From Hyphomicrobium sp. (lineage in GTDB: Bacteria; Pseudomonadota; Alphaproteobacteria; Rhizobiales; Hyphomicrobiaceae), in the NCBI GenBank assembly GCA_003987725.1, contig RXJH01000004.1, positions 62,001 through 126,000 on the forward strand: DNA of 64,000 bases, given 5' to 3'. Below are positions 37,297 through 46,149 of the stretch, piece after piece. Each line of letters opens with the position of its first letter. The first letter of the stretch is position 1. Under the pieces are notes generated by a model. It saw only the letters and a list, made by a program, of their open reading frames with translations, had not been told where the DNA came from and searched no databases. The position numbers and the translations under genes were made by a program.

Positions 37297-38283
37297 TTGG
37301 CCATTGCGCAGCGCATTCTCGTGACCGGCGCGTCGGGCTTCATTGGCCAGCATGTCGTCAGGACGCTTGCGGATCGGGGATACACCGTCCGGGCGGCTTC
37401 GCGTCAGCCAATCGTGTTCGACAGTCCGCGCGTCGAGGGTGTGGCTGTCGGCGACATGTCGCGATCGTTCGCGGCTGAGTTTCTGGTGCGCGGCGTCGAT
37501 GCGGTCGTGCATGCCGCCGGTCTGTCTCATGCGCGCGCGAATTTGCCTGAGGCGGCGTACACGGCGATCAATGTCGGTGCAACTCGTCAGCTCGCCCGGG
37601 CGGCGCGGGCGGCACGCGTGAAGCGCTTCGTGCTCATGTCCTCGATCCGTGCGCAAGTCGGCGTCACCTATCCGGGCATCGTCACCGAGGCGACTGTCGC
37701 TGCGCCGACGGATGCCTATGGCCGGTCGAAGCTCGCGGCCGAGTCGATCCTGGCGCAGACGCTCGAGGGATCGTCGACGCATTGGACGGTGCTTCGCCCC
37801 GTGCTCGTCTACGGCGGCGGCGTCCGAGGCAACATGGGCGCCTTGATGCGCCTCGCCGCGTTGCCCGTGCCGTTGCCTTTTGGGGCGCTTAAGGCGCGCC
37901 GGTCGCTGCTCAGCATTGGCAACCTGCTCAGCGCCATTCAATACGTGCTGCAGACCCAGACCGCCGAAAACACGATCTTTGATGTGGCCGACCCGGATCC
38001 GTTAACAATAGCGGATGTCATTCGGGCGCTGCGCCGCGGTTTAGGACGGCCGGAGCTGCTGCTTCCGGTTCCAGAGGCCTCCCTCGCGGCCTTGCTCCGG
38101 ATGGCCGGGAAGCCGCATTTCGCCGACCGGTTGACGGGTGATCTTATCGTGGATCCCGTGCTGTTGCGGCGAATCGGATGGGCTCCGCCGGAGGCCACCT
38201 TGGATGCGCTGGTGGCATCGGCGCAGTCTGGACCTAGTGCCGACCGTCCAAAACCTGAACGGTATAGAGCCGCACGCCATTGA
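37297..38283 (+). CDS. NAD-dependent epimerase/dehydratase family protein
   Basis: 328-residue extended short-chain dehydrogenase with the Rossmann motif GASGFIGQHVV, the catalytic tyrosine-lysine pair in YGRSKLAAES (about residue 145), and the following PVLVYGGG. It resembles UDP-glucose 4-epimerase-like proteins, often in sugar nucleotide or lipid metabolism, but the substrate cannot be named. I choose the TTG at 37297, preceded by gaggga; a TTG at 37267 would add ten residues. It stands between the MATE gene and def, facing right. Confidence 0.85.
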   Translation: MAIAQRILVTGASGFIGQHVVRTLADRGYTVRAASRQPIVFDSPRVEGVAVGDMSRSFAAEFLVRGVDAVVHAAGLSHARANLPEAAYTAINVGATRQLARAARAARVKRFVLMSSIRAQVGVTYPGIVTEATVAAPTDAYGRSKLAAESILAQTLEGSSTHWTVLRPVLVYGGGVRGNMGALMRLAALPVPLPFGALKARRSLLSIGNLLSAIQYVLQTQTAENTIFDVADPDPLTIADVIRALRRGLGRPELLLPVPEASLAALLRMAGKPHFADRLTGDLIVDPVLLRRIGWAPPEATLDALVASAQSGPSADRPKPERYRAARH

Positions 38284-38314
38284 CCGTAGCGCAAGGCTTT
38301 CATATGTCACCGCT

Positions 38315-38830
38315 ATGACCGTTCTTCCGATCATCACCATCCCTGATCCCGTCCTGCGCAAGATCTCCGATCCGGTCGAGCGCGTGGATGATGCCGTCGT
38401 CAAACTCATGGACGACATGCTCGAGACCATGTACGCCGCGCCCGGCGTCGGACTAGCCGCCGTCCAGGTTGGCATTCTGAAACGGGTCGTCGTCATCGAC
38501 GCGGCGGAGGACGGCGAGCCTCCGAGGCCGATCGCCATGGCGAACCCGGAGCTGATCGGCGTCGGCTCGACGACGCGCGTGCACGAAGAGGGCTGCCTTT
38601 CCATTCCGGACGTGCGCGTCGAGATCGAACGGCCGTCGACGGTGACTGTGCGTTACGTCGATCGAAACGGGAAAGAGCAGGAGCTGGAGGCGGACGGTCT
38701 GCTCGCAACTGCAATTCAGCACGAGATCGATCATCTCGACGGGCAGCTGATCATCGATTTCCTTTCGCGCCTCAAGCGCGACATCATCATCCGCAAGTTC
38801 AAGAAGCAGGTCCGGACGGGCGGGGACTGA
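38315..38830 (+). CDS. def: Peptide deformylase
   Basis: 171-residue metallo-enzyme that removes the N-formyl group from nascent proteins. All three catalytic motifs are intact: [10 protein letters not shown] (motif 1), EEGCLSIPD (motif 2, Cys metal ligand) and [11 protein letters not shown] (motif 3, two His ligands and the catalytic Glu). The start ATG ([16 protein letters not shown]) fits the family; an upstream in-frame extension overlaps the SDR gene and is rejected. fmt follows, completing the usual def-fmt pair. Confidence 0.96.
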   Translation: MTVLPIITIPDPVLRKISDPVERVDDAVVKLMDDMLETMYAAPGVGLAAVQVGILKRVVVIDAAEDGEPPRPIAMANPELIGVGSTTRVHEEGCLSIPDVRVEIERPSTVTVRYVDRNGKEQELEADGLLATAIQHEIDHLDGQLIIDFLSRLKRDIIIRKFKKQVRTGGD

Positions 38831-38889
38831 ATTCCGCGCGCGCCCTCCCGATCGAGGGGCTGTCGTGCGCGCCAACACAGACGGGCGAC

Positions 38890-39837
38890 ATGCCGCTCAA
38901 TATCATCTTCATGGGTACGCCGGATTTCTCCGTGCCGGTGCTCGACGGGATCGCGGCGGCCGGGTATCGCGTTGTTGCCGTCTACAGCCAGCCGCCAAGG
39001 CCGGCGGGGCGGGGCATGGCGGAAGTCAAATCGCCGGTTCAACGCCGTGCGGAAGACCTTGGGCTGGATGTCCGGACGCCGGTGAACTTCAAAAGCGCCG
39101 CCGATCGAGACGCGTTCGCGGCGCTGAGGGCCGATGCGGCCGTGGTCGTCGCCTACGGGCTTTTGCTGCCGCAAGCCGTGCTCGATGCGACGCGGCTCGG
39201 TTGTTTCAATGTCCACGCCTCGAAGCTGCCGCGTTGGCGCGGGGCCGCTCCCATCCAGCGTGCGATCATGGCGGGCGATACGGTGACGGCCGTCAACATC
39301 ATGCGCATGGAGCAGGGGCTGGATACGGGGCCAGTCTGTCTCGGCCACGATGTTCCCATTCCTCCTGAGATGACGGCCGGAGAGCTGCACGATGAGCTGT
39401 CTCAGCTCGGCGCCAAGCTCATGGTTGAAGCGCTCGCCGAGATCGAAGCGGGAAAGATCGTCTGCGTGCCGCAGTCCGGCGACGGCGCGACCTATGCCGC
39501 GAAGATCGGCAAGGGCGAGACGCGCATCGATTTCTCGCGACCCGCGCACGAGGTCATCAATCACATCCGCGGGCTTTCGCCCTATCCGGGCGCGTGGTTC
39601 GAGATTTCGATCGGCAACAAGCCCGAGCGGATCAGGGTTCTGGCGGCGTCGGAAACCGACGGCCATGCGGAGCCTCGGACGGTCCCTGGCACGCTCATCG
39701 ACGATCAGTTGACGATCGCCTGCGGCGCGGGGGCAATTCGCGTCGAGAGATTGCAGCGGGCAGGAAAGCAACCGATGGCTGCGGCAGACTTCCTTCGCGG
39801 CACGCGACTTCCCGCCGGAACGCGTCTTGGCTGTTAA
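38890..39837 (+). CDS. fmt: Methionyl-tRNA formyltransferase
   Basis: 315-residue enzyme that formylates initiator Met-tRNA with 10-formyl-THF. The N-terminal catalytic domain shows [29 protein letters not shown], and the signature [18 protein letters not shown] with the catalytic His and the following Asp in [10 protein letters not shown]. The C-terminal OB-like tRNA-binding domain spans about residues 205-310. Length is normal. It follows def by 59 bases. Confidence 0.96.
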   Translation: MPLNIIFMGTPDFSVPVLDGIAAAGYRVVAVYSQPPRPAGRGMAEVKSPVQRRAEDLGLDVRTPVNFKSAADRDAFAALRADAAVVVAYGLLLPQAVLDATRLGCFNVHASKLPRWRGAAPIQRAIMAGDTVTAVNIMRMEQGLDTGPVCLGHDVPIPPEMTAGELHDELSQLGAKLMVEALAEIEAGKIVCVPQSGDGATYAAKIGKGETRIDFSRPAHEVINHIRGLSPYPGAWFEISIGNKPERIRVLAASETDGHAEPRTVPGTLIDDQLTIACGAGAIRVERLQRAGKQPMAAADFLRGTRLPAGTRLGC

Positions 39838-39915
39838 TCATAGACGTGAAAGGCACTGAGACTTTCGCGAGGTGCGGTTAATGTCGGAGCGATTCATCGG
39901 TCCGGAGAACCAGCC

Positions 39916-40353
39916 GTGCTTCGAAAGTTTGCGCTTCTTCTGTCCATCGGCGGTTCGGCCATCTCTCTGCTCGCGGCGTCCGCGAATGCGGATCGCTTCA
40001 CGACCAGGATCGAGACGCGCCCCTACTACGGTGCCGTTGTCACGCTCGAGCATGGCGTTCGCGTTTATCGGCCTTTGCCGCCGGATCGCTACGTGATCAT
40101 CAATCCCGACCGGGTGCCGTTGTCGCTCAGCATCAGCGATACGAACATCTACGGGTGGAACTCATCCGCCAGCGCCAGCGGCTATGGCGGCGATGCTTAT
40201 GCGGGCGATGGGCTCTATCACGCACCGGCATCGGGTCTGGCTTATCAGTGGCGGCCGGGTTTCTACCATATCGGCGGACCTCGCGATGAAACGCATCTCC
40301 GGCACCGTCGGCCGCCGAACGACCCGCCGCACGCAATTCAGCCCGCGCCTTAG
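39916..40353 (+). CDS. Small secreted hypothetical protein
   Basis: 145-residue protein with a cleavable signal peptide (FALLLSIGGSAISLLAASANA). The mature part has a Tyr/Gly/Ser/Ala-rich middle and a His/Arg/Pro-rich tail (HLRHRRPPNDPPHA). No family is recognised. The start is GTG (LRKFALL), and the next in-frame ATG would remove the signal peptide. It sits alone between fmt and truA. A periplasmic or surface location is inferred from the signal peptide; function is unknown. Confidence 0.6.
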   Translation: MLRKFALLLSIGGSAISLLAASANADRFTTRIETRPYYGAVVTLEHGVRVYRPLPPDRYVIINPDRVPLSLSISDTNIYGWNSSASASGYGGDAYAGDGLYHAPASGLAYQWRPGFYHIGGPRDETHLRHRRPPNDPPHAIQPAP

Positions 40354-40452
40354 CGCCTCGACTTGACGCGACACTTGACGTGTCGATGGGCCGTTGAGCC
40401 GCGGCCCGGCAAAGGCTAGGGATGGCGGAAACCGCTTTTCAACCTGAGCCAG

Positions 40453-41253
40453 ATGCCCCGCTACCGCATTACCATTGAATACGACGGCACGCCTTTCGTC
40501 GGCTGGCAGCGGCAGGCCGAAGGTCTATCGATCCAAGGCCTGCTCGAAGAGGCGATCCGGAAATTCACCGGTGAAACGGCCGGAGTGCGTGGCGCTGGGC
40601 GGACCGATGCGGGGGTGCATGCGCTGGGGCAAGTTGCGCATTTCGATTTGACGAAAGAGTGGGCGGCAACGCGCGTTCGCGATGCGATGAATTTTCATCT
40701 GCGTCCGCATCCGATCGGCATCGTCGCGTCGGAAGTCGTTGACGCCACGTTCGACGCGCGCTTCAGCGCGGTGAAGCGTCATTACCGGTACCGCCTGCTG
40801 ACACGTCGCGCGCCGCCGATCCTCGATAAGAACCGCGTCTGGTGGACGATGCGCGATCTCGATGCCGAGGCGATGGGCGACGCGGCGAAGGCGCTCGTCG
40901 GGAAGCATGATTTTACGACGTTCCGCGCGGCGCAATGCCAGGCGCAGTCGCCGGTGAAAACACTCGACGTTTTCGAGATCAGGCGTTTCGGAGACGAGAT
41001 CGTGTGCGAGGTTTCGGCGCGATCGTTCCTGCACCATCAGGTCAGGTCGATGGTCGGGAGCCTGAAGCTCGTCGGCGAAGGAAAGTGGTCACGCGAGGAT
41101 CTCGCGGCGGCGCTTGCTGCGTGCGATCGTGAGGCATGCGGGCCTGTATCGCCCGCATCCGGTCTTTATCTCGTTGGCGTCGATTATCCGGAAGACGCCG
41201 TTACGACGTCTTCGAGTCCTCGGTCACAATCGCCAGAAATTCCTGACGCGTGA
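40453..41253 (+). CDS. truA: tRNA pseudouridine synthase A
   Basis: 266-residue TruA, which makes pseudouridine at positions 38-40 of the tRNA anticodon arm. The catalytic aspartate lies in [19 protein letters not shown]. Further family blocks are [16 protein letters not shown] at the N-terminus, YRYRLL and [11 protein letters not shown]. The last about 17 residues are a non-conserved tail that overlaps the end of the convergent folE gene by 53 bases. Confidence 0.96.
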   Translation: MPRYRITIEYDGTPFVGWQRQAEGLSIQGLLEEAIRKFTGETAGVRGAGRTDAGVHALGQVAHFDLTKEWAATRVRDAMNFHLRPHPIGIVASEVVDATFDARFSAVKRHYRYRLLTRRAPPILDKNRVWWTMRDLDAEAMGDAAKALVGKHDFTTFRAAQCQAQSPVKTLDVFEIRRFGDEIVCEVSARSFLHHQVRSMVGSLKLVGEGKWSREDLAAALAACDREACGPVSPASGLYLVGVDYPEDAVTTSSSPRSQSPEIPDA

Positions 41254-41794
41254 GCGGATTGTCACGGAAGGCACCGAGCATGCGGCTCGTCACCATGTCG
41301 GTTCCAGGCTTGTGGACGCCGCGCGTCGTCATGCAGTGATGCTCGGCCTTGATCACGACGGCGACGCCTTGCGGCTTCAGCACGTCCTGGATCGTGTTGG
41401 CGATCTGCGCGGTCATCTTCTCCTGGATCTGAAGACGCTTGGCGTAAGCATCGACGACGCGGGCAAGCTTCGAGATGCCGACGACGCGACCGTCGGGAAT
41501 ATAGCCGACCCAGGCGCGGCCGATGATCGGCGCCATGTGATGCTCGCAGTGGCTTTCAAAGCGGATGCCGCGGAGGACGATGATCTCGTCGTAGCCTTCG
41601 ATCTCTTCGAAGGTCTTCTGGAGAATGGCTTCCGGGTCCTGGTCGTAGCCGCGGAAATATTCCTCAAGCGCCTTCGCGACACGGGACGGTGTTTCCTGCA
41701 GGCCGTCGCGTGTGGGGTCATCACCCGTCCAGCGGATGATCGTCTTGACGGCCGCTTCGACATCGGCGCGCGTCGGCTTCTTTTCTGAATTCAT
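41201..41794 (-). CDS. folE: GTP cyclohydrolase I
   Basis: 197-residue FolE, the first enzyme of tetrahydrofolate synthesis (GTP to dihydroneopterin triphosphate). The zinc-binding Cys and His residues are visible in [12 protein letters not shown] and [16 protein letters not shown]-type ending (C. HCMTTRG), and catalytic residues lie in [25 protein letters not shown]. It is the FolE1, zinc-dependent form. The end is close to the family C-terminus and overlaps truA convergently. An inverted repeat lies about 90 bases upstream of its start. Confidence 0.96.
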   Translation of the reverse strand: MNSEKKPTRADVEAAVKTIIRWTGDDPTRDGLQETPSRVAKALEEYFRGYDQDPEAILQKTFEEIEGYDEIIVLRGIRFESHCEHHMAPIIGRAWVGYIPDGRVVGISKLARVVDAYAKRLQIQEKMTAQIANTIQDVLKPQGVAVVIKAEHHCMTTRGVHKPGTDMVTSRMLGAFRDNPLTRQEFLAIVTEDSKTS

Positions 41795-41880
41795 TTGAGG
41801 ACACTGGTTGTTATTGGATGGAGCGGATACGGCAACAGGCGCCGATGACTGTTCTTATAGACCTATCGGATTCACCACCG

Positions 41881-41926
41881 CAAACGTCACCTTGCCGCCG
41901 CTAGATGGGGGCGGGGGTGACGTTTG
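41881..41926. repeat. Long inverted repeat between mgtE and folE
   Basis: CAAACGTCACC (41881-41891) is perfectly repeated in inverse as GGTGACGTTTG (41916-41926) around 24 bases that can pair further (CCGCC with GGCGG). It sits between the mgtE stop and the folE start, both on the minus strand. A hairpin ending the mgtE transcript or an operator/leader element of folE is possible; no T-run follows, so the role is open. Confidence 0.55.
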
Positions 41927-42015
41927 TCGATATTGGAGACTTGTCGCAGTTAATTTGGGCATGCCGGGAGAACGCCGGAGATCGGCATCCGGGTCCTCCA
42001 TCGGCATTTTTTCAA

Positions 42016-43386
42016 TCAAAGCAGCGTGCCGCGTAGAACGAGAAGCGCCACGCTGAAATAGATCATCAGGCCGGTCACGTCGACCAGAGTCGCAACGAAT
42101 GGGGCCGAGGCGCTGGCCGGGTCGAAGTTCAGACGTTTCAGCACGAACGGCAGCATCGAGCCTGCCAGCGAGCCGAAGGTCACGATGCCGACGAGCCCCA
42201 ATCCGACCGTCAACGCCACCAATTGCCAGTGCTCGCCATAATCGAAGATGCCGAGCTTCTGCCAAAGCGTAATACGGGCCATGCCGATGACGCCGAGGAT
42301 GGCTCCGAGCGTCACGCCTGTCGGGATCTCTCTCACGGCCACGCGCCACCAGTCGCGCAGCCGCAGCTGGCCGAGCGCCAGAGCGCGAATGAGCAGCGAG
42401 GTCGCCTGCGAACCGGAATTGCCGCCGGAACTCATGATGAGCGGAATGAATAGAGTGAGCACAACCGCTTTTTCCAGCTCGTCCGAGTAGTGCTGCATGG
42501 CGCTTGCCGTCAGCATTTCGCCGAGAAAGAGCGCACACAGCCAGCCGGCGCGTTTGCGGATCATCTCGAGGAAGCCGATTTGCAGATAGGGCTCGGCGAT
42601 GCCTTCGACGCCGCCGAACTTCTGGACGTCTTCGGTGCTTTCCGCGAGGATCGTGTCGATGACGTCGTCAACGGTCACGATGCCGAGCACCCGATGCCGG
42701 GCGTTAAGGACGGGCACGGCGAGAAGGTCGTGGATCGAGATGAGGCGCGCCACTTCCTCGCGGTCGGTGTCGGGTCCGACCCATAGGGGTTCGCGGTCAG
42801 GCGCAACTTCGAGGATCGGCTGATCCGGCTGCCCCATGATCAACTGGCGCAGCGTCACCGTCTGTACCAGCGCCCGCGATTGCGGATCGAGCACGTAGAT
42901 CGCATAGACCGTCTCGCGCGTGTGCTCGACCTCGCGGATAAGTTTCAGCGTTTCGGCCACGGTGAAGGTCGAAGGAACGCTGACGAACTCCGTCGTCATC
43001 ATGCTACCGGCCGTGCCCTCGGGGTAGGCAAGCAGCAGTTTCAGAGAGGCGGCGGTCTCGAAATCGATCAGGCTCAGGAGCTTGGTGCGGTCGGGCGGGT
43101 CAAGCTGGCGCAGCGTGTCGGCCGCACGGTCCGCCGACATGCCCTTCAGGACTTGGGCTGCGAATTCGTCGGGGAGTTCGAGGATCAGGTCGCCGGCGCG
43201 CGTCAGCTCGGGACGGTCGAAGATTTCAACAACGCGATCGAGGGGCAATTCGGCGAGTATTGAGCCTGCCGTCTCGAGGTCCACCTCGTTGAGCTGGGCG
43301 ACGATATCGGCGTCGTGCTCTTCGAGCAGCTCGACCAGGACAATCGGGTCGACGTTTTCACCCGAGGCGGTGCGGATGTTTTCCAT
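42016..43386 (-). CDS. mgtE: Magnesium transporter MgtE
   Basis: 456-residue MgtE-type Mg2+ channel. An N-terminal superhelical domain (about residues 20-125, with LPDEFAAQVLKGMSADRAADTLRQLDP) is followed by a pair of CBS domains (about 135-255: STFTVAETLKLIREVEHTRETVYAIYV and HDLLAVPVLNARHRVLGIVTVDDVID). A membrane domain with about five helices (285-450) ends with VTGLMIYFSVALLVLRG, near the pore aspartate of the family. The cytosolic domains sense Mg2+ and gate the channel. The start has the ribosome-binding site aaaggtg. Confidence 0.95.
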   Translation of the reverse strand: MENIRTASGENVDPIVLVELLEEHDADIVAQLNEVDLETAGSILAELPLDRVVEIFDRPELTRAGDLILELPDEFAAQVLKGMSADRAADTLRQLDPPDRTKLLSLIDFETAASLKLLLAYPEGTAGSMMTTEFVSVPSTFTVAETLKLIREVEHTRETVYAIYVLDPQSRALVQTVTLRQLIMGQPDQPILEVAPDREPLWVGPDTDREEVARLISIHDLLAVPVLNARHRVLGIVTVDDVIDTILAESTEDVQKFGGVEGIAEPYLQIGFLEMIRKRAGWLCALFLGEMLTASAMQHYSDELEKAVVLTLFIPLIMSSGGNSGSQATSLLIRALALGQLRLRDWWRVAVREIPTGVTLGAILGVIGMARITLWQKLGIFDYGEHWQLVALTVGLGLVGIVTFGSLAGSMLPFVLKRLNFDPASASAPFVATLVDVTGLMIYFSVALLVLRGTLL

Positions 43387-43698
43387 GGCTCACCTTTCGA
43401 TCCGCCGTTGCAACGGATCGTGGCGAGCCGACCCAAGGTCAGGCCACGGGCCGCAACGGCCGAAGCATTCGACTACTGTCGCCAGACAAGGGTTTGGGTT
43501 CCTTCGAAATCGCGGCGCCAGAAATAACGGCGACCACCCAGCCAGATGATCCGATTGCTAATAATAGTCAAGTGCAAGTCCAGCCGTTTTTTCGGGCCCG
43601 TGGCGCGGCACGGTGCGCACAACGGTCAGCGTGCAGCGACGATAGGAGTGGCGCGTGCATGCCAAGTCGGCAAAATAATCCGCATGAGTGCTGATCAC
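43387..43698. other. 312-base intergenic stretch upstream of mgtE
   Basis: It contains the mgtE promoter region and the palindrome noted separately, and a short inverted repeat TGAGTG/CACTCA (43685-43701) that overlaps the stop of the alpha/beta hydrolase gene. No supported coding sequence, RNA gene or recognisable riboswitch is seen. Confidence 0.55.
43405..43416. promoter_or_regulatory. Perfect 12-base palindrome upstream of mgtE
   Basis: CCGTTGCAACGG is a perfect palindrome ending 19 bases before the mgtE start, and flanking bases (gatccg/cggatc) extend the symmetry imperfectly. It lies where an operator or a leader hairpin near the ribosome-binding site would act. Function is not known. 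Confidence 0.35.
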
Positions 43699-44637
43699 TC
43701 AGTTCAGCTTGGCCAGGAACGCGCGCGCCAGATCCGCGATCTCGTCGACAGACTCGTCGAGCGCGAAGTGGCCGGCGTCAAGCATGTGGATCTCGGCGTT
43801 AGGGACGTCGCGCGCATAGGCGCCTGCGCCAGCAACTGCGAACGAAGGGTCATATTTGCCCCACACCACGAGCATGGGCGGCTGATGTTCGCGTAGCCAA
43901 GCCTGCCACTTCGGGTATGACGCGACGTTATTGCGGTAGTCGTAGAAGAGGTCCGCCTGAATTTTATACTGGCCGGGCCGCGACAGCGAAATGAACTCGT
44001 CGGTCCAGGTATCGGGATTATATCGTTCGGGGTTCGGGCTCGTTCCTACGTGGCGTTGCCTGCATGCTTCGAGCGATGTGAAGCCCGCCATGAAGGTTGC
44101 CTCGTTCGGCGCGCGATCCTTCCAATAGGGTTTGCGGGCTTCCCACGCTGGGCCGAGCCCCTCGATGTGAGCGACCGCGTTTTGAATGATCAAACCTCGA
44201 ACGCGTTCGGGATGGGCAAGCGCGAGGCGAAATCCGATGGGGCCTCCGTAATCCTGCATAAACAATACGTAGCTCTCGAGTCCGAGCTTCTCTGTGAAAT
44301 CGCCGATCACGGCTGCCAGATGGTCGAAGGTATAAGAGAAGGTTTCCGCTGATGGAGCATCGCTATGGCCGAAGCCCGGATAATCCGGCGCAACGAGATG
44401 ATAGCGCCCGGCCAGCAGCGGGATCAGTGTGTCGAACATCCGTGATGACGTTGGAAAGCCATGCAGAAGCAGCACGGTCGGAGCGTTGCGCGGTCCAGCT
44501 TCGCGATAGAAGATTTTCAGGCCATCGACCATGACGTTGTTATAGGTCGTTGTCCGCGATGTCGAAGCCATCGGCTGCGCTTGCGCCGCGTTGCCGAAGA
44601 GTGCCAATCCGGCCATGAGAAAAGCTCGCTTGAGCAT
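43699..44637 (-). CDS. Secreted alpha/beta hydrolase, epoxide-hydrolase/dehalogenase-like
   Basis: 312-residue alpha/beta hydrolase with a signal peptide (LKRAFLMAGLALFGNAAQAQ). Core motifs: LLLHGFPTSSRMFD (oxyanion HGFP), MQDYGGPIGF with Asp as nucleophile (typical of epoxide hydrolases and haloalkane dehalogenases, G-x-D-x-G-G), a cap region with many Trp/Tyr, and the terminal HFALDE with the catalytic His. The start at MLKRAF has a strong site (ggaggcgc); a longer frame upstream is rejected. It is divergent from the type III PKS gene and shares its 405-base upstream region. Substrate unknown. Confidence 0.88.
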   Translation of the reverse strand: MLKRAFLMAGLALFGNAAQAQPMASTSRTTTYNNVMVDGLKIFYREAGPRNAPTVLLLHGFPTSSRMFDTLIPLLAGRYHLVAPDYPGFGHSDAPSAETFSYTFDHLAAVIGDFTEKLGLESYVLFMQDYGGPIGFRLALAHPERVRGLIIQNAVAHIEGLGPAWEARKPYWKDRAPNEATFMAGFTSLEACRQRHVGTSPNPERYNPDTWTDEFISLSRPGQYKIQADLFYDYRNNVASYPKWQAWLREHQPPMLVVWGKYDPSFAVAGAGAYARDVPNAEIHMLDAGHFALDESVDEIADLARAFLAKLN

Positions 44638-45042
44638 CGCGCCTCCTTTCATAAGGGTCGTCATGATTTGCGGATGACCCATTCGCGGTCTCCCTCGTGG
44701 CATTCGGTGCGAAGACCATCAAGGCGTCTCCGCCTTCCGTATGACCTCGCCGCTTGCTAGAATATTCCTGCAATTGCTCTTGAGCTGCAAAATGGCGGAT
44801 AAATAACACTTCGTTCACAGCCGATCGATTCGGTTTTTCAAGAAATTCATGAGGTACTCTAAAGGGCCGACTACCTCAAATTTTGAGGATTGCGATGTTG
44901 CGAATTCTGGCAATCCTCAAACTGAACAATAGAAGCATTTCGTAAGCATGCTGATAAAGCCGATTTGCCGGTGAATCCCAAATTGCCCTAACTGTCATTC
45001 AGGCGAAGGTGGCGTTCAGGCACATCGCAACGGGAACGATTC
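44638..45042. other. 405-base divergent region between hydrolase and polyketide synthase genes
   Basis: AT-richer than the flanking genes, without supported coding sequence. It holds the promoters of the leftward alpha/beta hydrolase and the rightward polyketide synthase and contains a striking cluster of CCTCAAA half-sites at 44874-44921, annotated separately. Confidence 0.6.
44874..44921. promoter_or_regulatory. Cluster of three CCTCAAA half-sites forming nested inverted repeats
   Basis: CCTCAAA at 44874-44880 and its inverse TTTGAGG at 44882-44888 form a palindrome centred on one base. The inverse arm extends to TTTGAGGATTGC (44882-44893), which is repeated perfectly in inverse as GCAATCCTCAAA (44910-44921), 16 bases away. 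So one heptamer occurs three times in 48 bases, about 120-170 bases upstream of the polyketide synthase start. Such alternative pairings suggest a regulator-binding array or a switchable hairpin; no regulator gene lies next to it. Confidence 0.6.
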
Positions 45043-46149
45043 ATGACAGTGTTGCCGGTTGACTTCGCAAAGCACGTGCGCAAACCGGACCTTGGACTGC
45101 CGGTTGAAATCCTTTCCATTGCGTCCGCCAATCCGCCCCTCAAGGTCAGCCAGAGCGATGCGCTTGCCAACGCGGCACTGATCTATCCGCAGTTCGCGAG
45201 CATGCATGGGCTTTTTTCGAATACGGGTATCGAGCATCGCTATACCTGCCAGCCGATGAGCTGGTACCGGCAAACGCATACGTGGGAAGAGCGCACGGAT
45301 GTCTTCCAAAAGCATGCGTTGGATCTGCTCGAGCAGGTTGCGCTGGAAGCAACGGCCCGTGCGGGACTGGCGCTCGGCGATATCGATGCCTTCGTCACCA
45401 ATACGATCACGGGGCTCGCTATTCCCAGTCTCGACGCGCTTCTTATGAACCGCCTACCGTTTTCGCCGAACGTCGAGCGGCTGCCGATTTTCGGTCTTGG
45501 GTGCGGCGGCGGCGTCGCGGGGCTCGCGCGCGCAGCGCGTTTTGCGCAGGGGCGGCCCGGCCGGAATGTGCTCTTCATCACCGTCGATCTCTGCAGCCTT
45601 TGCGCGCGTCCGAACGATCCAAGCATGGCAATGTTCGTTGCTGCGGCTTTGTTCGGGGATGGCGCGGCGGGAGTCGTGCTGCGGACGGCTGCCAACGGTG
45701 CGAGTGAAGGCGGCAATTGCAATAGGCCGGTCGTGCGCGCGTTCGGCGAGCACACGTGGCGAAACACGCGGCATATCATGGGATGGGATGTCAAAGGCGA
45801 CGGCTTTGGCGTCGTGCTCAGCCCCGAGCTTCCCACGTTGATGCGCAACAATCTCGGTCCCGTGGTGAAAGACTTCATCGGCAGAAGCGGGATGACGCTC
45901 GGCGACTTCAAAGGATTTCTCCTTCATCCGGGGGGACGCAAGGTGCTGGAGACGGCGGAAGAAGTGCTCGGCATCGACAGGACGCTGCTGGCGCATTCGT
46001 GGGGCGTGTTGCGCGACTTCGGCAACATGTCTTCGGCGACGGCGCTCTTCATCTTGCAGAGGGCGATGGCGGCTGGTGACAAGGGGCGGCACCTTTTGGC
46101 GGCGTTCGGTCCTGGCTTCTCGGCTTATTTGGTCGCGCTTGATCTTTAG
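45043..46149 (+). CDS. Type III polyketide synthase (chalcone/stilbene synthase-like)
   Basis: 368-residue homodimeric-type ketosynthase. The catalytic triad is visible: Cys154 in GLGCGGGVAG, His295 in LLHPGGRK and Asn328 in FGNMSSAT. Other family features are GDGAAGVVL and GFGVVLSPELP. It extends acyl-CoA starters with malonyl-CoA without an acyl carrier protein, giving pyrones, resorcinols or phloroglucinols. The bacterial relatives with long fatty starters make alkylresorcinols or alkylpyrones. It faces an FAD oxidoreductase gene tail-to-tail with stop codons overlapping; the gene beyond is an ICMT-like methyltransferase. Product type is inferred. Confidence 0.93.
   Translation: MTVLPVDFAKHVRKPDLGLPVEILSIASANPPLKVSQSDALANAALIYPQFASMHGLFSNTGIEHRYTCQPMSWYRQTHTWEERTDVFQKHALDLLEQVALEATARAGLALGDIDAFVTNTITGLAIPSLDALLMNRLPFSPNVERLPIFGLGCGGGVAGLARAARFAQGRPGRNVLFITVDLCSLCARPNDPSMAMFVAAALFGDGAAGVVLRTAANGASEGGNCNRPVVRAFGEHTWRNTRHIMGWDVKGDGFGVVLSPELPTLMRNNLGPVVKDFIGRSGMTLGDFKGFLLHPGGRKVLETAEEVLGIDRTLLAHSWGVLRDFGNMSSATALFILQRAMAAGDKGRHLLAAFGPGFSAYLVALDL

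Noticed and set aside
43685-43701. TGAGTG/CACTCA inverted repeat at the end of the hydrolase gene
   Set aside because: Short, overlaps the stop codon and has no T-run, so support as a terminator is too weak.
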